DNA from: Betaproteobacteria bacterium
GTDB taxonomy: Bacteria; Pseudomonadota; Gammaproteobacteria; Burkholderiales; Casimicrobiaceae
Length of the DNA stretch: 64,000 nucleotides
Assembly: GCA_016861105.1 (NCBI GenBank)
Contig: BOKS01000002.1
Coordinates: 1-64,000, forward strand
Reading direction: 5' to 3'
The position numbers and the translations under genes were made by a program. This document shows positions 1 to 8,840 of this stretch, piece after piece. Position 1 is the stretch's first letter; each line of letters begins with the position of its first letter. Below the pieces are notes generated by a model. That model worked only from the letters and a program-made list of their open reading frames with translations, was not told the origin of the DNA and did not search any database.

Positions 1-201
1 CTTCGCCTTGAACGTCGGTGAGTGGTTCCTGCGAGGTCGTTTCATGCTCTCTGCTCCTCGGCGACCAAGCGCCATTAGAGCAGAGCTACCCACCTATCCC
101 CCTGTCCGACTTTGCGGAGCCACTTCTGTGTTCCTGTCCATGTTTCCGGTGTGAGCCGGAGTGCCACCGGATGGTCCGGGGGTGTCAGCCCAGGAGGCAA
201 C
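1..201. other. Left edge, no gene supported
   Basis: No frame here looks like a real protein, and no tRNA or clear attachment site is visible. The plus frame starting at base 1 stops at 19-21, so these bases could be the tail of a gene that lies outside the window. The stretch otherwise serves as the leader of the AlpA-like gene, whose ribosome binding site AGGAGG is at 192-197. Confidence 0.4.
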
Positions 202-411
202 ATGGCAGAACAAGAGAACGCGGTGCTGATCCGTCGCAGGGAAGTTCAGCGGCGCACGGGGCTTAGCCGTACGACGATCTACGAGAAGATCGCCCGCGGC
301 GAGTTTCCACCTCCAATCAATCTCGGCGCCAGGTCCGTCGGCTGGGTTGAGGCGGAAATCCAGAGGTGGGTCACCGGACGGATCAACGCAAGCCGGGGGG
401 CCGCGAAGTGA
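202..411 (+). CDS. AlpA-family phage transcriptional regulator
   Basis: A 69-residue DNA-binding protein of the AlpA/MerR-like winged-helix type, used by P4-like satellites and prophages to control excision or early genes. The core reads RRREVQRRTGLSRTTIYEKI followed by ARGEFPPPINLGARSVGW, which is the usual AlpA helix-turn-helix plus wing, and WVEAEIQRWV follows. The start is fixed by a perfect AGGAGG at 192-197, four bases before the ATG; an upstream in-frame ATG at 112 lacks such a site and would add unlikely residues. The next frame begins at GTG 408 and overlaps this stop codon. With the primase-helicase gene downstream this resembles the control-replication module of a satellite. Family assignment is confident; the regulated promoter is unknown. 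Confidence 0.88.
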   Translation: MAEQENAVLIRRREVQRRTGLSRTTIYEKIARGEFPPPINLGARSVGWVEAEIQRWVTGRINASRGAAK

Positions 412-701
412 GGGCCCCAGAAACGCGAAGGCCGTCGGCTGGACCCCGACGGCCACCGCAACACCACATCACACACAGCCCGAATCGTACTCCGCCGCGT
501 CGCCCCCGGCAATCGGGCGAGCGGACATTTGCAGCCTATCTCGGAACAGCGCTGCGGCACACACGCGCTGCAGTCGATGCTCGACTCCGCCACGGCGTTT
601 GCGCCGGCGCTGTTGCCGCTGTCGTGAGGGCACGAGAAGCCCTGGACGCGGCGCTCTGGCTCGCGGAGTACATCCGTGAGGACGGCGATGAACGGGGCTG
701 A
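408..701 (+). CDS. Small basic hypothetical protein of the satellite module
   Basis: A possible 97-residue protein starting at GTG 408, whose GTGA overlaps the stop of the AlpA-like gene, a typical coupled start. The first 45 residues are rich in Pro, Arg and His and look unstructured. The second half (residues about 46-97) is a predicted amphipathic helix region with AAYLGTALRHTRAAVD and AREALDAALWLAEYI. It overlaps the start of the next gene by 14 bases, as expected in a compact phage operon. I recognise no family. Codon use is less convincing than in its neighbours, so it may be only partly real. Confidence 0.42.
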   Translation: MRAPETRRPSAGPRRPPQHHITHSPNRTPPRRPRQSGERTFAAYLGTALRHTRAAVDARLRHGVCAGAVAAVVRAREALDAALWLAEYIREDGDERG

Positions 702-3492
702 GAACTTCCGCGACGCGATCCGCGCAGCGGGGCTAATGCCGCCCGACACGATCGAGGCCGACGACAAGCTCCACCGCTTCTCGAGCAACGGGAAGCCGAG
801 CGACGATGCAGGCTGGTACGTGTACCACCCGAATGGCATCCCCGCCGCGAGCTTCGGCTGCTGGCGGGATGACATCAAGCAGACGTGGCACGCGAGCATC
901 GGCCGCAAGCTGTCCGCCGAAGAGGTCGAAGCGTTACGCCGCAAGGCCGAGACCGATCGCGCTCAACGCGAGGCGCTTGAGCAGGAGATGCACGCCAAGG
1001 CAGCGAAGCGCGCGACGGATCTCTTCTGGAACAAGGCGCAGCCTGCACCCGACGATCATCCCTATCTGGCGCGCAAGGGCGTCCCGCCACACGGCGTCCG
1101 CGTCGTTGGCGATGTGCTCCTCGTGCCGATGCGCGACTCGGCGGGGAAGCTCTGGAACGTCGAACGGATCCGGGCCGAACCGGGCGCCAAGAAGAAGGGA
1201 CTCTACGGCGGACGCCGCACCGGCTGTTATCACGCCATCGGCAAGCTCAACGGCCTCATCTGCATCGCCGAGGGGTACGCAACCGGTGCCAGCATCCATG
1301 AGGCCACCGGGCATGCAGTGGCGGTGGCGTTCACCGCCGGCAATCTGGAAACCGTCGCGCGCGAACTGCGAGCGAAGTACCCGGACGTTCGAGTCGTCCT
1401 GTGTGCCGACGACGACTACCAGACCGATGGCAACCCTGGCTTGACGCAGGCGACAGCGGCGGCCCGAGCGGTCGGCGGACTCGTCGCCGTCCCCGACTTC
1501 GGCGACGACCGACCGGATGCGTCAACGGACTTCAACGACCTGGTGCGCCACAGTGGCGCAGAGGCCGTAGAACGGGCCATAGCGAAGGCGCAGGCGCCGG
1601 AGGTAGGTCGAGACCAGCCGAGTGCCGCGAACGCAACAGCGGGCGATTCCGGCCCTCGCGTCGAGTTGCTATGCGCCGCTGACGTGAGGGCGGAGGCCGT
1701 GCACTGGCATTGGCACGAGTGGCTCGCCGCCGGCAAGCTGCACATCCTCGCCGGGCCGGCGGGCACGGGCAAGACAACGTTAGCGATTGCCTTGGCTGCG
1801 ACGCTCACGATTGGCGGACGCTGGCCGGATGGCACGCGAGCACGTGTCGCTGACGTGGTGATCTGGTCCGGCGAGGATGGCATCGCCGACACGTTGGCGC
1901 CACGACTGGCAGCAAACGGCGCTGACTCTGCCCGCGTTCATTTCGTGCGGAGTGTCGCCGACGACGGGGAGCGCCGCCCATTCGATCCGGCTACGATCCG
2001 CGCCTCCTCTTACGATCCAAGCGCGTCTGCTTGGTCGGTGTGTGCAGTTGCGCCGGTCATGTCACTCGCGAGCACTTCGCCCTCGGTGAGCGTCAACGGT
2101 TCGGACTGCCCGGATCGCAGTCAGTTCACGCTCCCCAACGGCCTCACACCCGATGAGCGCAACGCGCTGCTGCGTTACCTGACGTCGGCTCACCTGAAGT
2201 ATCCGCAAGCGGTCACCGAGATGGGTACCGGCAATGACGTGCTCTTCGAGGTCACGGAATTGGTTGGCGATGCGATCGAAGACTTCCTGCGGGGGGGTGG
2301 GCTGGACCCCCGATATCCAGTCCTCGAATCGATTCCACGTCAGGTACAGGTCCTCGAGAGACTCGTGTCCGTAGGAATCATGAGCGGCGGTGCGATCGGT
2401 CCCGGCGACGTACTTCAGGCGCTTACCAAGGAACCAGGTTTTCTCGAATTCGCTCCGCCGAGCAGCGCGTTCGAGGAGGTCCTGCTGCATCGCTGGCGAC
2501 TGGAGCGGCGCGAGAACGTCCGCGAAGCCACGCCGGAGGAGATCCAAAATCTGCTGGACCTGTTGAGGCCGAGAGAATCGCAAGCTCCACGCACCCCCAT
2601 GACGGGCTCGCCGGGCTTCGTCATGCACGAGATGTCGGGCGCGCTTGCGTCGATGGTCGTGAGCTTCCCCGTCTACGGGGCGGACCGACTGATCGCCTTG
2701 CCCTTCGTCCCGATCGACGTCGGAGATGGGGACTGGCTTGCGATCATGTTTGACGACCAGGTGCTTTGGTCGACGCTGGAGAGTGCGATCATCAGAAATG
2801 CTGTCAATATTCCCAGGGTGGACGCTAGTCTCGTGTCTGGCCGCACGGGAAGGCTTTCGTACGTGCTCGGCTCGACCGGATTGCGAACGGCGCGAATTCT
2901 AGTTCCCTCCTGGAACATGCTGGTGTCGACCGCGTGTGCGTTGTTTGCTGATGTCGAACTCGGGAGCGCGTTCTGCTCGAGCGTCGAATGGATGAAGAAT
3001 CGCGGCATCACCACGGGCTGCGCGGCGGAGTCGTACTGCCCGCAATCCGGCGTGAGCCGGTTGTCGATGGCGGCGTTCATGCAACGGCTCGGCCAGACGA
3101 TGGCTTCCGGAGGAGCTGTCTCAGAGGCCCAGGGCAACTATCTCGATCCCGATGCTGCGCCAGTCGTCTGCAGCACTGGCGCGGTATCTCCGGTGCCGTT
3201 TGCGCGGAACATCGCCATCGACGTCGTGATCGGCCTTGTCGGCTCGGGTTCCGGTTCGGTAGCCGCCCAACTCGTCTGGTCTCCCGACGGAGCGAGCTGG
3301 GTGCCTGTCGCAGCTTCTATCCCGTCGGGTTTCCGCGCGTCGCATTGGTCAAACGCGCGGCTCCAGGGCAGCCACCCGGCAGACGCCGGTGAAACCGTCC
3401 GACTGGGCGTCCGCATCGCGCGCCATGCAGGCACCAGCGACATCGCTCGCTATCACTGTCGGATTCGGCTCGTCCCACGGGGCGTCGAATGA
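688..3492 (+). CDS. Chimeric protein: Toprim/AAA primase-helicase N-terminus joined to an SLH-like C-terminus
   Basis: A 934-residue open frame starting at ATG 688. Residues 1 to about 435 match phage and satellite primase-helicases: an N-terminal primase-like region, a Toprim domain with the Glu in CIAEGYATGAS (E195) and the acidic run D241-D243, then a RecA-like ATPase with Walker A GPAGTGKTT (356-364) and VVIWSGEDG. The helicase should continue to a Walker B strand near residue 450, but after RRPFDPAT (about 436, base 1993) the similarity stops. What follows is unrelated: an unrecognised segment, then at about 752-803 an SLH-like repeat (FADVELGSAFCSSVEW, NRGITTGC, MAAFMQRLG) of the kind found in exported proteins, and a beta-rich tail. 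There is no signal peptide for that part. It is most likely an in-frame deletion or recombination product, hence a pseudogene-like fusion; a functional fusion cannot be excluded. Confidence 0.6.
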   Translation: MNGAENFRDAIRAAGLMPPDTIEADDKLHRFSSNGKPSDDAGWYVYHPNGIPAASFGCWRDDIKQTWHASIGRKLSAEEVEALRRKAETDRAQREALEQEMHAKAAKRATDLFWNKAQPAPDDHPYLARKGVPPHGVRVVGDVLLVPMRDSAGKLWNVERIRAEPGAKKKGLYGGRRTGCYHAIGKLNGLICIAEGYATGASIHEATGHAVAVAFTAGNLETVARELRAKYPDVRVVLCADDDYQTDGNPGLTQATAAARAVGGLVAVPDFGDDRPDASTDFNDLVRHSGAEAVERAIAKAQAPEVGRDQPSAANATAGDSGPRVELLCAADVRAEAVHWHWHEWLAAGKLHILAGPAGTGKTTLAIALAATLTIGGRWPDGTRARVADVVIWSGEDGIADTLAPRLAANGADSARVHFVRSVADDGERRPFDPATIRASSYDPSASAWSVCAVAPVMSLASTSPSVSVNGSDCPDRSQFTLPNGLTPDERNALLRYLTSAHLKYPQAVTEMGTGNDVLFEVTELVGDAIEDFLRGGGLDPRYPVLESIPRQVQVLERLVSVGIMSGGAIGPGDVLQALTKEPGFLEFAPPSSAFEEVLLHRWRLERRENVREATPEEIQNLLDLLRPRESQAPRTPMTGSPGFVMHEMSGALASMVVSFPVYGADRLIALPFVPIDVGDGDWLAIMFDDQVLWSTLESAIIRNAVNIPRVDASLVSGRTGRLSYVLGSTGLRTARILVPSWNMLVSTACALFADVELGSAFCSSVEWMKNRGITTGCAAESYCPQSGVSRLSMAAFMQRLGQTMASGGAVSEAQGNYLDPDAAPVVCSTGAVSPVPFARNIAIDVVIGLVGSGSGSVAAQLVWSPDGASWVPVAASIPSGFRASHWSNARLQGSHPADAGETVRLGVRIARHAGTSDIARYHCRIRLVPRGVE

Positions 3493-3637
3493 CCCCGGCG
3501 CCCGGCCGACATCGGCCTTCCGGCTGCCTATGGGCTGGGGCCGGAGCCGAACCAGCACGCGCTGTCGATCACCTCGTCCATGGGCGGACGCGCGACAGGA
3601 GAGGGTTTTCCCTTATGAAATCAGGGGTTACGTAGGA

Positions 3638-3665
3638 TTGAAACCCCGCCGCTTTCTGCTAGTCT
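3638..3665 (+). promoter_or_regulatory. Candidate sigma-70 promoter of the Bax inhibitor-1/YccA gene
   Basis: TTGAAA at 3638-3643, a 16-base spacer, and TAGTCT at 3660-3665 preceded by TGC, giving an extended -10. It lies 44 bases before the ATG of the downstream gene, in a gap that is visibly more AT-rich than its surroundings. The -10 match is only partial. Confidence 0.45.
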
Positions 3666-3708
3666 AACGGGCGCTTCGGCCCATGTCGGGCCGTTCCACG
3701 GAGGAAAG

Positions 3709-4431
3709 ATGGATCCCAAGCTCCAGCCTGTCTCGGTCCCGGGTTCGCGCCTGCCGCTCGAACAGGCGGGCGGTACGCTGGCCCTCGAGCGCAACAAGGT
3801 CCTGCGCAACACCTACTGGCTGCTCGCGCTGTCGCTGCTGCCCACGGTGGGCGGCGCGCTCGTCGGCACCCAGTTCAACCTGGCGCGCGTCTTCGCCGCC
3901 TATCCGATCGCGGCCCCGCTGGTGATGTTCGGCCTGATGATCGGGTCGCTGTTCGTCGTCACCGCGCTGCGCAACAGCGCGCTCGGCGTGGTCGCGCTGT
4001 TCGGCTTCACGTTCATCGCCGGGCTCGCGCTGACGCCGATCCTGACGTACGCGGCGGGCTTCGCGAACGGCGGGCAGCTGGTCGCCCTCGCCGGCGGCAT
4101 GACGGCCGTGATCTTCTTCGCCCTCGCCGGCTTCGCGACGGTGACGAAGAAGGACTTCAGCTTCATGGGCAAGTTCCTGTTCGTGGGGCTGATCCTGCTG
4201 ATCGTCGCGTCGCTCGCCAACCTGTTCTTCCAGGTGCCGGCGGCGTCGCTGACGATCTCGGCGATCGCGGTGCTGCTGTTCTCGGCGTACATCCTGTACG
4301 ACGTGTCGCGCATCGTGAACGGCGGCGAGACGAACTACATCATGGCGACGATGGGGCTGTTCCTCAGCATCTACAACCTGTTCGTCAGCCTGCTGAACCT
4401 CCTGCTCGCCTTCACCGGCCAGCGCGAGTGA
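3709..4431 (+). CDS. yccA: Bax inhibitor-1/YccA family membrane protein
   Basis: A 240-residue inner-membrane protein of the BI-1/YccA (UPF0005) family. The bacterial YccA member binds the FtsH protease and modulates its activity, and the wider family acts as pH-sensitive ion channels. About 30 cytosolic residues precede seven hydrophobic segments at roughly 34-54, 65-86, 93-115, 123-144, 155-175, 183-205 and 216-236. The sixth carries the family hallmark SAYILYDVSRIVNGGETN with its conserved acidic residue. The ribosome site GGAGGA at 3700-3705 fixes the ATG. It is a single-gene unit bounded by its own promoter and a strong terminator, and marks the return to core chromosome after the mobile remnant. 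The symbol is by family, not proven orthology. Confidence 0.88.
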   Translation: MDPKLQPVSVPGSRLPLEQAGGTLALERNKVLRNTYWLLALSLLPTVGGALVGTQFNLARVFAAYPIAAPLVMFGLMIGSLFVVTALRNSALGVVALFGFTFIAGLALTPILTYAAGFANGGQLVALAGGMTAVIFFALAGFATVTKKDFSFMGKFLFVGLILLIVASLANLFFQVPAASLTISAIAVLLFSAYILYDVSRIVNGGETNYIMATMGLFLSIYNLFVSLLNLLLAFTGQRE

Positions 4432-4471
4432 CGCTCCCGTCCCGGCCGAAGGGCCGGGACGGCACCCATCG

Positions 4472-4501
4472 CGGGCGGCCTTGCGGCCGCCCGTTTCTTT
4501 T
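4472..4501 (+). terminator. Rho-independent terminator after the YccA-family gene
   Basis: Stem CGGGCGGCC (4472-4480), loop TTGC, stem GGCCGCCCG (4485-4493), then TTTCTTTTC. A second perfect hairpin, GTCCCGGCC/GGCCGGGAC (4439-4460), stands just after the stop codon. The gene downstream, rlmD, is on the other strand and ends at 4529, so the element may act for both. Confidence 0.88.
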
Positions 4502-4528
4502 CGCGCCGCGCGGACGACCCGCGCGGCG

Positions 4529-5872
4529 TCAGTCGGGGCGCGTGAACAGCGCGATCGACTCGACGTGCGCGGTGTGCGGGAACATGTTGACCACGCCCGC
4601 CGCCGCCAGCGCGTAGCCGCGGTCGTGGACCAGCACCGCGGCGTCGCGCGCCAGCGTCGCGGGGTTGCAGGACACGTAGACGATCCGCGCGAGGGCCGCC
4701 TCGTCGTCGCGGTGCGGCAGCGCCCGGACGAGCTCGACTGCGCCCTCGCGCGGCGGGTCGACCAGCGCGGCGTCGAGCGGCAGCAGGGCCGCGATCGAGG
4801 CCGGCGTGGCCTCGAACAGGTTCGCCACGACGAAGCGCGTCCTGTCGGCGAGAGCGTTGGCCGCGGCGTTCTGCTGCGCGCGGGCCACCAGCGCCTGCGC
4901 GCCCTCGACGCCGGTCACGTCGGCCCCGCGCCGGGCGATCGGCAGCGTGAAGTTCCCCAGGCCGCAGAAGAAGTCGGCGATGCGCTCGCCGGGCTGCGGC
5001 CGCAGCAGCGCGAGCGCGCGTCGCACGAGGATGCGGTTCACCGCGTGGTTGACCTGCGTGAACTCGGTCGGGCCGAAGGGGATCTCGACGCCGGACTCGG
5101 GCAGCGCGTAGGCGAGCCGCGCCTGCGGCGGATGGAACGGGGCCGCGGTCGCCGGCCCGCCCGTCTGCAGCCACACGTCGACGCCGTGGTCGTCCGCGAA
5201 CTCGCGCAGCACCCGCGTGTCGGGCCCGGTCAGCGGCTCCAGGATGCGGAAGACGAGGGCGTACACCGGCACCCGGTCGCCGCCGTCGCCCGGCCGCTCG
5301 CCCACCGCGACCTCGATCTGCGGCACGCGGTCGCGGATCGACAGCTCGGCGACGAGCGCGCGCAGCGCCGGGAGCAGCGCGGAGACGTGCGGCGGCAGGA
5401 CGTGGCACTCGCGCATGTCGGCGACGTAGCTCGAGCGACGCTCGTGGAAGCCGACCAGCACGCCGCCCTTCTTCGGGACGTGGCGCACCGACAACCGCGC
5501 CCGGAAGCGATAGCCCCATGCCGGCCCGTGCACCGGCGGCAGCAGGCGCCCGGGCACCACGCGCCCGATGCGCGCGAGCGCCTCCTCCAGAACGCGCTGC
5601 TTCGCGGCGACCTGCAGCGCGGGGTCGGCGTGCTGCAGGCTGCAGCCGCCGCAGGTTCCGAAGTGCGGGCACCGCGGCTGCGCGCGCGACGCGCTCGCGC
5701 GCAGCACGGACACGGCGCGAGCGACCTCGTAGGTCGGCTTGCGCTTCTGCACGGCGATGGCGACGCGCTCGCCGGGCAGCGCGCCCTCGACGAAGACGGC
5801 CTTGCCGTCGACGCGGGCGACGCCGCGCCCCTCGTTGTCGAGCGACTCGATGCTGACGACCGGCTCCGCCAT
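4529..5872 (-). CDS. rlmD: 23S rRNA (uracil-1939-C5)-methyltransferase RlmD
   Basis: This SAM-dependent enzyme makes 5-methyluridine at position 1939 of 23S rRNA. The 447-residue length is normal. It has an N-terminal TRAM domain (residues 1-60), an iron-sulfur cysteine set ([14 protein letters not shown] near residue 70, with a further Cys in the TRAM-proximal region expected), a SAM-binding motif [21 protein letters not shown], and the catalytic-cysteine motif [12 protein letters not shown]. The ATG at 5872 is near the divergent tsaB gene; a TACAAT box on this strand at 5913-5918 fits its promoter. It converges on the yccA-type gene. Confidence 0.95.
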   Translation of the reverse strand: MAEPVVSIESLDNEGRGVARVDGKAVFVEGALPGERVAIAVQKRKPTYEVARAVSVLRASASRAQPRCPHFGTCGGCSLQHADPALQVAAKQRVLEEALARIGRVVPGRLLPPVHGPAWGYRFRARLSVRHVPKKGGVLVGFHERRSSYVADMRECHVLPPHVSALLPALRALVAELSIRDRVPQIEVAVGERPGDGGDRVPVYALVFRILEPLTGPDTRVLREFADDHGVDVWLQTGGPATAAPFHPPQARLAYALPESGVEIPFGPTEFTQVNHAVNRILVRRALALLRPQPGERIADFFCGLGNFTLPIARRGADVTGVEGAQALVARAQQNAAANALADRTRFVVANLFEATPASIAALLPLDAALVDPPREGAVELVRALPHRDDEAALARIVYVSCNPATLARDAAVLVHDRGYALAAAGVVNMFPHTAHVESIALFTRPD

Positions 5873-5912
5873 GGATGCGTCGTGGCCGCCCGGGGGCGGA
5901 AAAGGGGGCGAG

Positions 5913-5918
5913 ATTGTA
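5913..5918 (-). promoter_or_regulatory. Candidate -10 box of rlmD
   Basis: TACAAT on the minus strand, predicting a transcript start about 34 bases before the rlmD ATG. No convincing -35 hexamer is visible. Confidence 0.4.
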
Positions 5919-5959
5919 CCGCCGCGGCGCCGGCGCGGCGCCGCCGGCCGGGCGGCCGG

Positions 5960-5965
5960 TAGAAT
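5960..5965 (+). promoter_or_regulatory. Candidate -10 box of the tsaB operon
   Basis: TAGAAT, 32 bases before the tsaB ATG, in the 125-base divergent gap with rlmD. No -35 box stands out. The same TAGAAT or TACAAT hexamer recurs before several other genes in the window. Confidence 0.4.
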
Positions 5966-5997
5966 CGCGGTTTCTCGTGCAGCAACCCCGCCGCCGG

Positions 5998-6687
5998 ATG
6001 CGCGTGCTCGCGATCGAATCGTCCACCGACGTGCTGTCGGTCGCCGCCGGTGGCGACGGGCCCGTCGCCGGGCGCGCCGAGCGCGCGTGGCAGACGCACT
6101 CCGCGCGGGCGTTGCCGCTCGTCGACGAGGTGCTCGGCGAACTCGGCTGGACGCTCACCGACGTCGACGGCATCGCGTTCGGCGCGGGCCCCGGCTCGTT
6201 CACCGGCGTGCGGATCGCCTGCGGCGTGGCGCAGGGCCTCGCGCTCGGGATCGGCAAGCCGGTCGTCCCGGTCGGCACGCTGGAGGCGCTCGCCGAGGAA
6301 GCGCACGCCGCGCACCGCGCCACGCGCGTCGCGGCCTGCCTGGATGCGCGCATGCACGAGGTCTACTTCGCGGCGTTCGAACGCGTCGGCGCGTCGTGGC
6401 ACGCCGTGGCGGCACCGGCCGTCCTCAAGCCGAGCGAAGTCGCGTTCCCGCCGGGCCGCTGGTTCGGGGCCGGCGACGGGTTCGCGGTGGACCCGGCGCT
6501 CGCGGCGTCGGCGGCGCTCGAGGCGGTCGACGCCGCGCTCGTCCCCACGGCGCGGGCGGTGCTGCGGCTGGGTCGGGCGCGCCTCGCCCGCGGCGAGGGC
6601 GTCGCGGCCGAGCTCGCGCTGCCGCTGTACGTCCGCCATCGCGTCGCGCTGACGTCGGCCGAGCGCGCCGCCGGCGCGAGGCTCTGA
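5998..6687 (+). CDS. tsaB: tRNA threonylcarbamoyladenosine biosynthesis protein TsaB
   Basis: TsaB is the non-catalytic partner of TsaD in the complex that adds threonylcarbamoyl to A37 of ANN-reading tRNAs. The 229-residue protein shows the ASKHA fold start [17 protein letters not shown], then the conserved [16 protein letters not shown] and [11 protein letters not shown]. The ATG at 5998 is chosen because the family begins at this beta-strand; longer in-frame starts add low-complexity residues. Its stop overlaps the rimI start (TGATG at 6685-6689), so tsaB, rimI and the uracil-DNA glycosylase gene form one translationally coupled operon. tsaB-rimI linkage is common in proteobacteria. Confidence 0.94.
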   Translation: MRVLAIESSTDVLSVAAGGDGPVAGRAERAWQTHSARALPLVDEVLGELGWTLTDVDGIAFGAGPGSFTGVRIACGVAQGLALGIGKPVVPVGTLEALAEEAHAAHRATRVAACLDARMHEVYFAAFERVGASWHAVAAPAVLKPSEVAFPPGRWFGAGDGFAVDPALAASAALEAVDAALVPTARAVLRLGRARLARGEGVAAELALPLYVRHRVALTSAERAAGARL

Positions 6688-7193
6688 TGGCGAGCCTGCC
6701 GGATCGCTTCGCCGCGCTGCGCCGCGTCGCGTGGCGCCCGATGGCGCGCGCGGACCTGGGCTACGTCGCCGCGCTCGAAGCGCAGATCCACGCTTCGCCG
6801 TGGACGCTGGGCAATTTCCGCGATGCGCTCGCGGCGGGCTACAGCGCGCAGGTCGGCGAGCGCGACGGGCGCATCGTCGTGTTCGGCGTGATGATGCTCT
6901 CGCCCGGCGAGGCGCAGCTCCTCAATCTCTCGGTGGTTCCCGATGCGCGGCGCCAGGGGCTCGGCGGCGCGCTGCTCGAGCGCTTCTGCGACGACGCGCT
7001 GCGTTGCGGCGCGGAGCAGATGTTCCTCGAGGTGCGCGTCGGCAACGCCCCGGCGATCGCGCTGTACGAGTCGGCCGGTTTCACGCGCGTGGCGCGCCGC
7101 GCCGCGTACTACCCGGCCGTCGGCCAGTCGCCGGCCGAGGATGCGCTGGTGATGCGGCTCGTGCTGCGGCGCCCGGCCGCGACGGGGGCGTGA
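6687..7193 (+). CDS. rimI: Ribosomal protein bS18 N-alpha-acetyltransferase RimI
   Basis: A 168-residue GNAT enzyme. RimI acetylates the N-terminal alanine of ribosomal protein S18 using acetyl-CoA. The acetyl-CoA binding motif is [18 protein letters not shown], followed by [19 protein letters not shown] and the RAAYYP loop typical of RimI. About 20 extra residues precede the first domain strand, so a later start is possible, but the ATG overlapping the tsaB stop is the natural coupled one. It also overlaps the next gene by TGATG at 7191-7195. Confidence 0.92.
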   Translation: MASLPDRFAALRRVAWRPMARADLGYVAALEAQIHASPWTLGNFRDALAAGYSAQVGERDGRIVVFGVMMLSPGEAQLLNLSVVPDARRQGLGGALLERFCDDALRCGAEQMFLEVRVGNAPAIALYESAGFTRVARRAAYYPAVGQSPAEDALVMRLVLRRPAATGA

Positions 7194-7951
7194 TGGCGTC
7201 GCGCGACGAGATCCTGCGCGAACTCCGGCTCGCCCCGCAGTGGCGGCTGCGCGCCCGGCCGGCCGATCCCGCGCCCGAGGCGCCGCCGCCGCCGGCGGAA
7301 GCGCCCGCGGGGGCGCGCGTCGTGCCGCTGCGACCGGCCGGCGACGCGGCGCAGCGTCTCGCGCGCATCGCGTCGCTCGACTGGCCGGAGCTCGCGGCCG
7401 ACGTCGAGGCGTGCACGGCGTGCGGCCTGTGCCGCACGCGCAAGCGCGCGGTGCCCGGCGTCGGCGATCCGCGCGCGCGCTGGCTGTTCGTCGGCGAGGC
7501 GCCGGGCGCGGAGGAGGACGCGCGCGGCGAGCCGTTCGTGGGCCAGGCCGGCCGGCTGCTGGACAACATGCTCGCCGCGCTCGGGCTGAGCCGGCGCGAG
7601 GGCGTCTACATCGCCAACGTGCTGAAGTGCCGGCCGCCCGGCAACCGCGCGCCGGAGCCGGCGGAAGCGGAGGCCTGCCGCCCGTACCTGGAGCGCCAGG
7701 TCGCGCTGGTGCAGCCCGCGCTGATCGTCGCGCTGGGCAAGAGCGCGGCGACGCTCCTGCTGGGCAGCGAGGCCACGATCGCGAGCCTGCGCGGGCGCGT
7801 GCATCGCTACCGGGGCATTCCGCTCGTCGTCACCTACCACCCCGCGTACCTGCTGCGCAACCTGACCGACAAGGCGAAGGCGTGGGAGGACCTGCTGTTC
7901 GCGCGCCGCACGCTGGTGCAGGCGCAGCGCGACGCGCCGCCGGCCGGCTAG
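7193..7951 (+). CDS. Family 4 uracil-DNA glycosylase
   Basis: This enzyme removes uracil from DNA at the start of base-excision repair. In the 252-residue protein, residues 1-65 form a Pro/Ala-rich linker and the rest is the iron-sulfur glycosylase domain. The four cluster cysteines are visible: ACTACGLCR supplies the CxxC pair, and LKCRPPGN and EACRPY give the other two. Active-site motifs are [20 protein letters not shown] and [10 protein letters not shown]. The ATG overlaps the rimI stop. The N-terminal extension resembles the DNA polymerase-linked uracil-DNA glycosylases of betaproteobacteria. Confidence 0.92.
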   Translation: MASRDEILRELRLAPQWRLRARPADPAPEAPPPPAEAPAGARVVPLRPAGDAAQRLARIASLDWPELAADVEACTACGLCRTRKRAVPGVGDPRARWLFVGEAPGAEEDARGEPFVGQAGRLLDNMLAALGLSRREGVYIANVLKCRPPGNRAPEPAEAEACRPYLERQVALVQPALIVALGKSAATLLLGSEATIASLRGRVHRYRGIPLVVTYHPAYLLRNLTDKAKAWEDLLFARRTLVQAQRDAPPAG

Positions 7952-8074
7952 CTCCGCAGCCGGCGGCGCTAAGCGCCGCGTGCGTCCCTCCTCTTGCAAG
8001 ACGGGGCATCCGCCCCCACAGTACCGGCCGCGGGCGGCTTCGCGGGCGCCCACCACCAGTCCGGGAGACAGTCC

Positions 8075-8764
8075 ATGTCGCGCAACGTCGCCACCGCATT
8101 CGTCCTCGCCGCCGCGCTGCTGCTCGGCGGCTGCGGCTACAACCAGCTGCAGTCGCAGGACGAGCAGATCAAGGCGTCGTGGTCGGAGGTGCTGAACCAG
8201 TACCAGCGCCGCGCCGACCTCGTGCCCAACCTCGTCAACACGGTCAAGGGCTACGCCGCGCAGGAAGAGAAGGTGCTGATCGAGGTGACGCAGGCGCGCG
8301 CGGCGGTGGCGGGCATCAGGGCCACCCCCGAGCTGATCAACGACCCGGCCGCGTTCCAGAAATTCCAGCAGGCGCAGTCGGAGCTCTCGGGCGCGCTGTC
8401 GCGGCTGATGGTGGTCGTCGAGAACTACCCCAACCTCAAGTCCGACGCCCTGTTCCGCGACCTCCAGTCGCAGCTCGAGGGCACGGAGAACCGCATCACG
8501 GTCGCACGCAACCGCTACATCAAGTCCGTCCAGGACTACAACACCACCGTGCGCCAGTTCCCCACCAACCTGACGGCGATGATCTTCGGCCACGACGTGA
8601 AGCCGAACTTCGTGGTGGCCGACGAGGCCGCCGTCTCGAAACCGCCGGCGGTCGACTTCGGCAAGCCGGCACCGGCGGCGCCGCCGGCGGTCCCCGCGCC
8701 CGCGCCCGAGAAGAAGGCCGACGCCGGCGACACGGCGGCCGACCTGCTGAAGAAGGGCTACTGA
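8075..8764 (+). CDS. lemA: LemA family lipoprotein
   Basis: A 229-residue envelope protein. It has a lipoprotein signal with lipobox LLGGC (Cys about 20), then the conserved LemA helical core beginning GYNQLQSQDEQIKASWSEVLNQYQRRADL and running to about residue 185 with TENRITVARNRYI and NTTVRQFPTNL. The tail is a Pro/Ala linker ending in a charged helix. Its molecular function is not established; LemA is repeatedly found with TPM-domain proteins, as here. Start ATG 8075 follows GGGAGA at 8063-8068. It leads a three-gene set with the two TPM genes, interrupted by a strong hairpin. Confidence 0.93.
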   Translation: MSRNVATAFVLAAALLLGGCGYNQLQSQDEQIKASWSEVLNQYQRRADLVPNLVNTVKGYAAQEEKVLIEVTQARAAVAGIRATPELINDPAAFQKFQQAQSELSGALSRLMVVVENYPNLKSDALFRDLQSQLEGTENRITVARNRYIKSVQDYNTTVRQFPTNLTAMIFGHDVKPNFVVADEAAVSKPPAVDFGKPAPAAPPAVPAPAPEKKADAGDTAADLLKKGY

Positions 8765-8774
8765 CGCGGTGCGG

Positions 8775-8799
8775 GACGGTCCGCCCGCGGCGGACCGTC
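8775..8799 (+). repeat. Perfect hairpin between lemA and the first TPM gene
   Basis: GACGGTCCGCC, loop CGC, GGCGGACCGTC: an 11-base perfect stem directly after the lemA stop and 42 bases before the next ATG. No T-tract follows, so it is not a classic terminator. It could stabilise the lemA part of a shared transcript or attenuate downstream expression. Confidence 0.6.
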
Positions 8800-8840
8800 G
8801 CGTTCGGCGCCGGGCGCCCGCGCCCGGCCCGCGCCCGCCC

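Noticed and set aside
2062-2628. 188-residue minus-strand frame inside the chimeric gene
   Set aside because: Helix-like residues appear, but third-position base use favours the plus strand, and the frame lacks a ribosome site or known motif.
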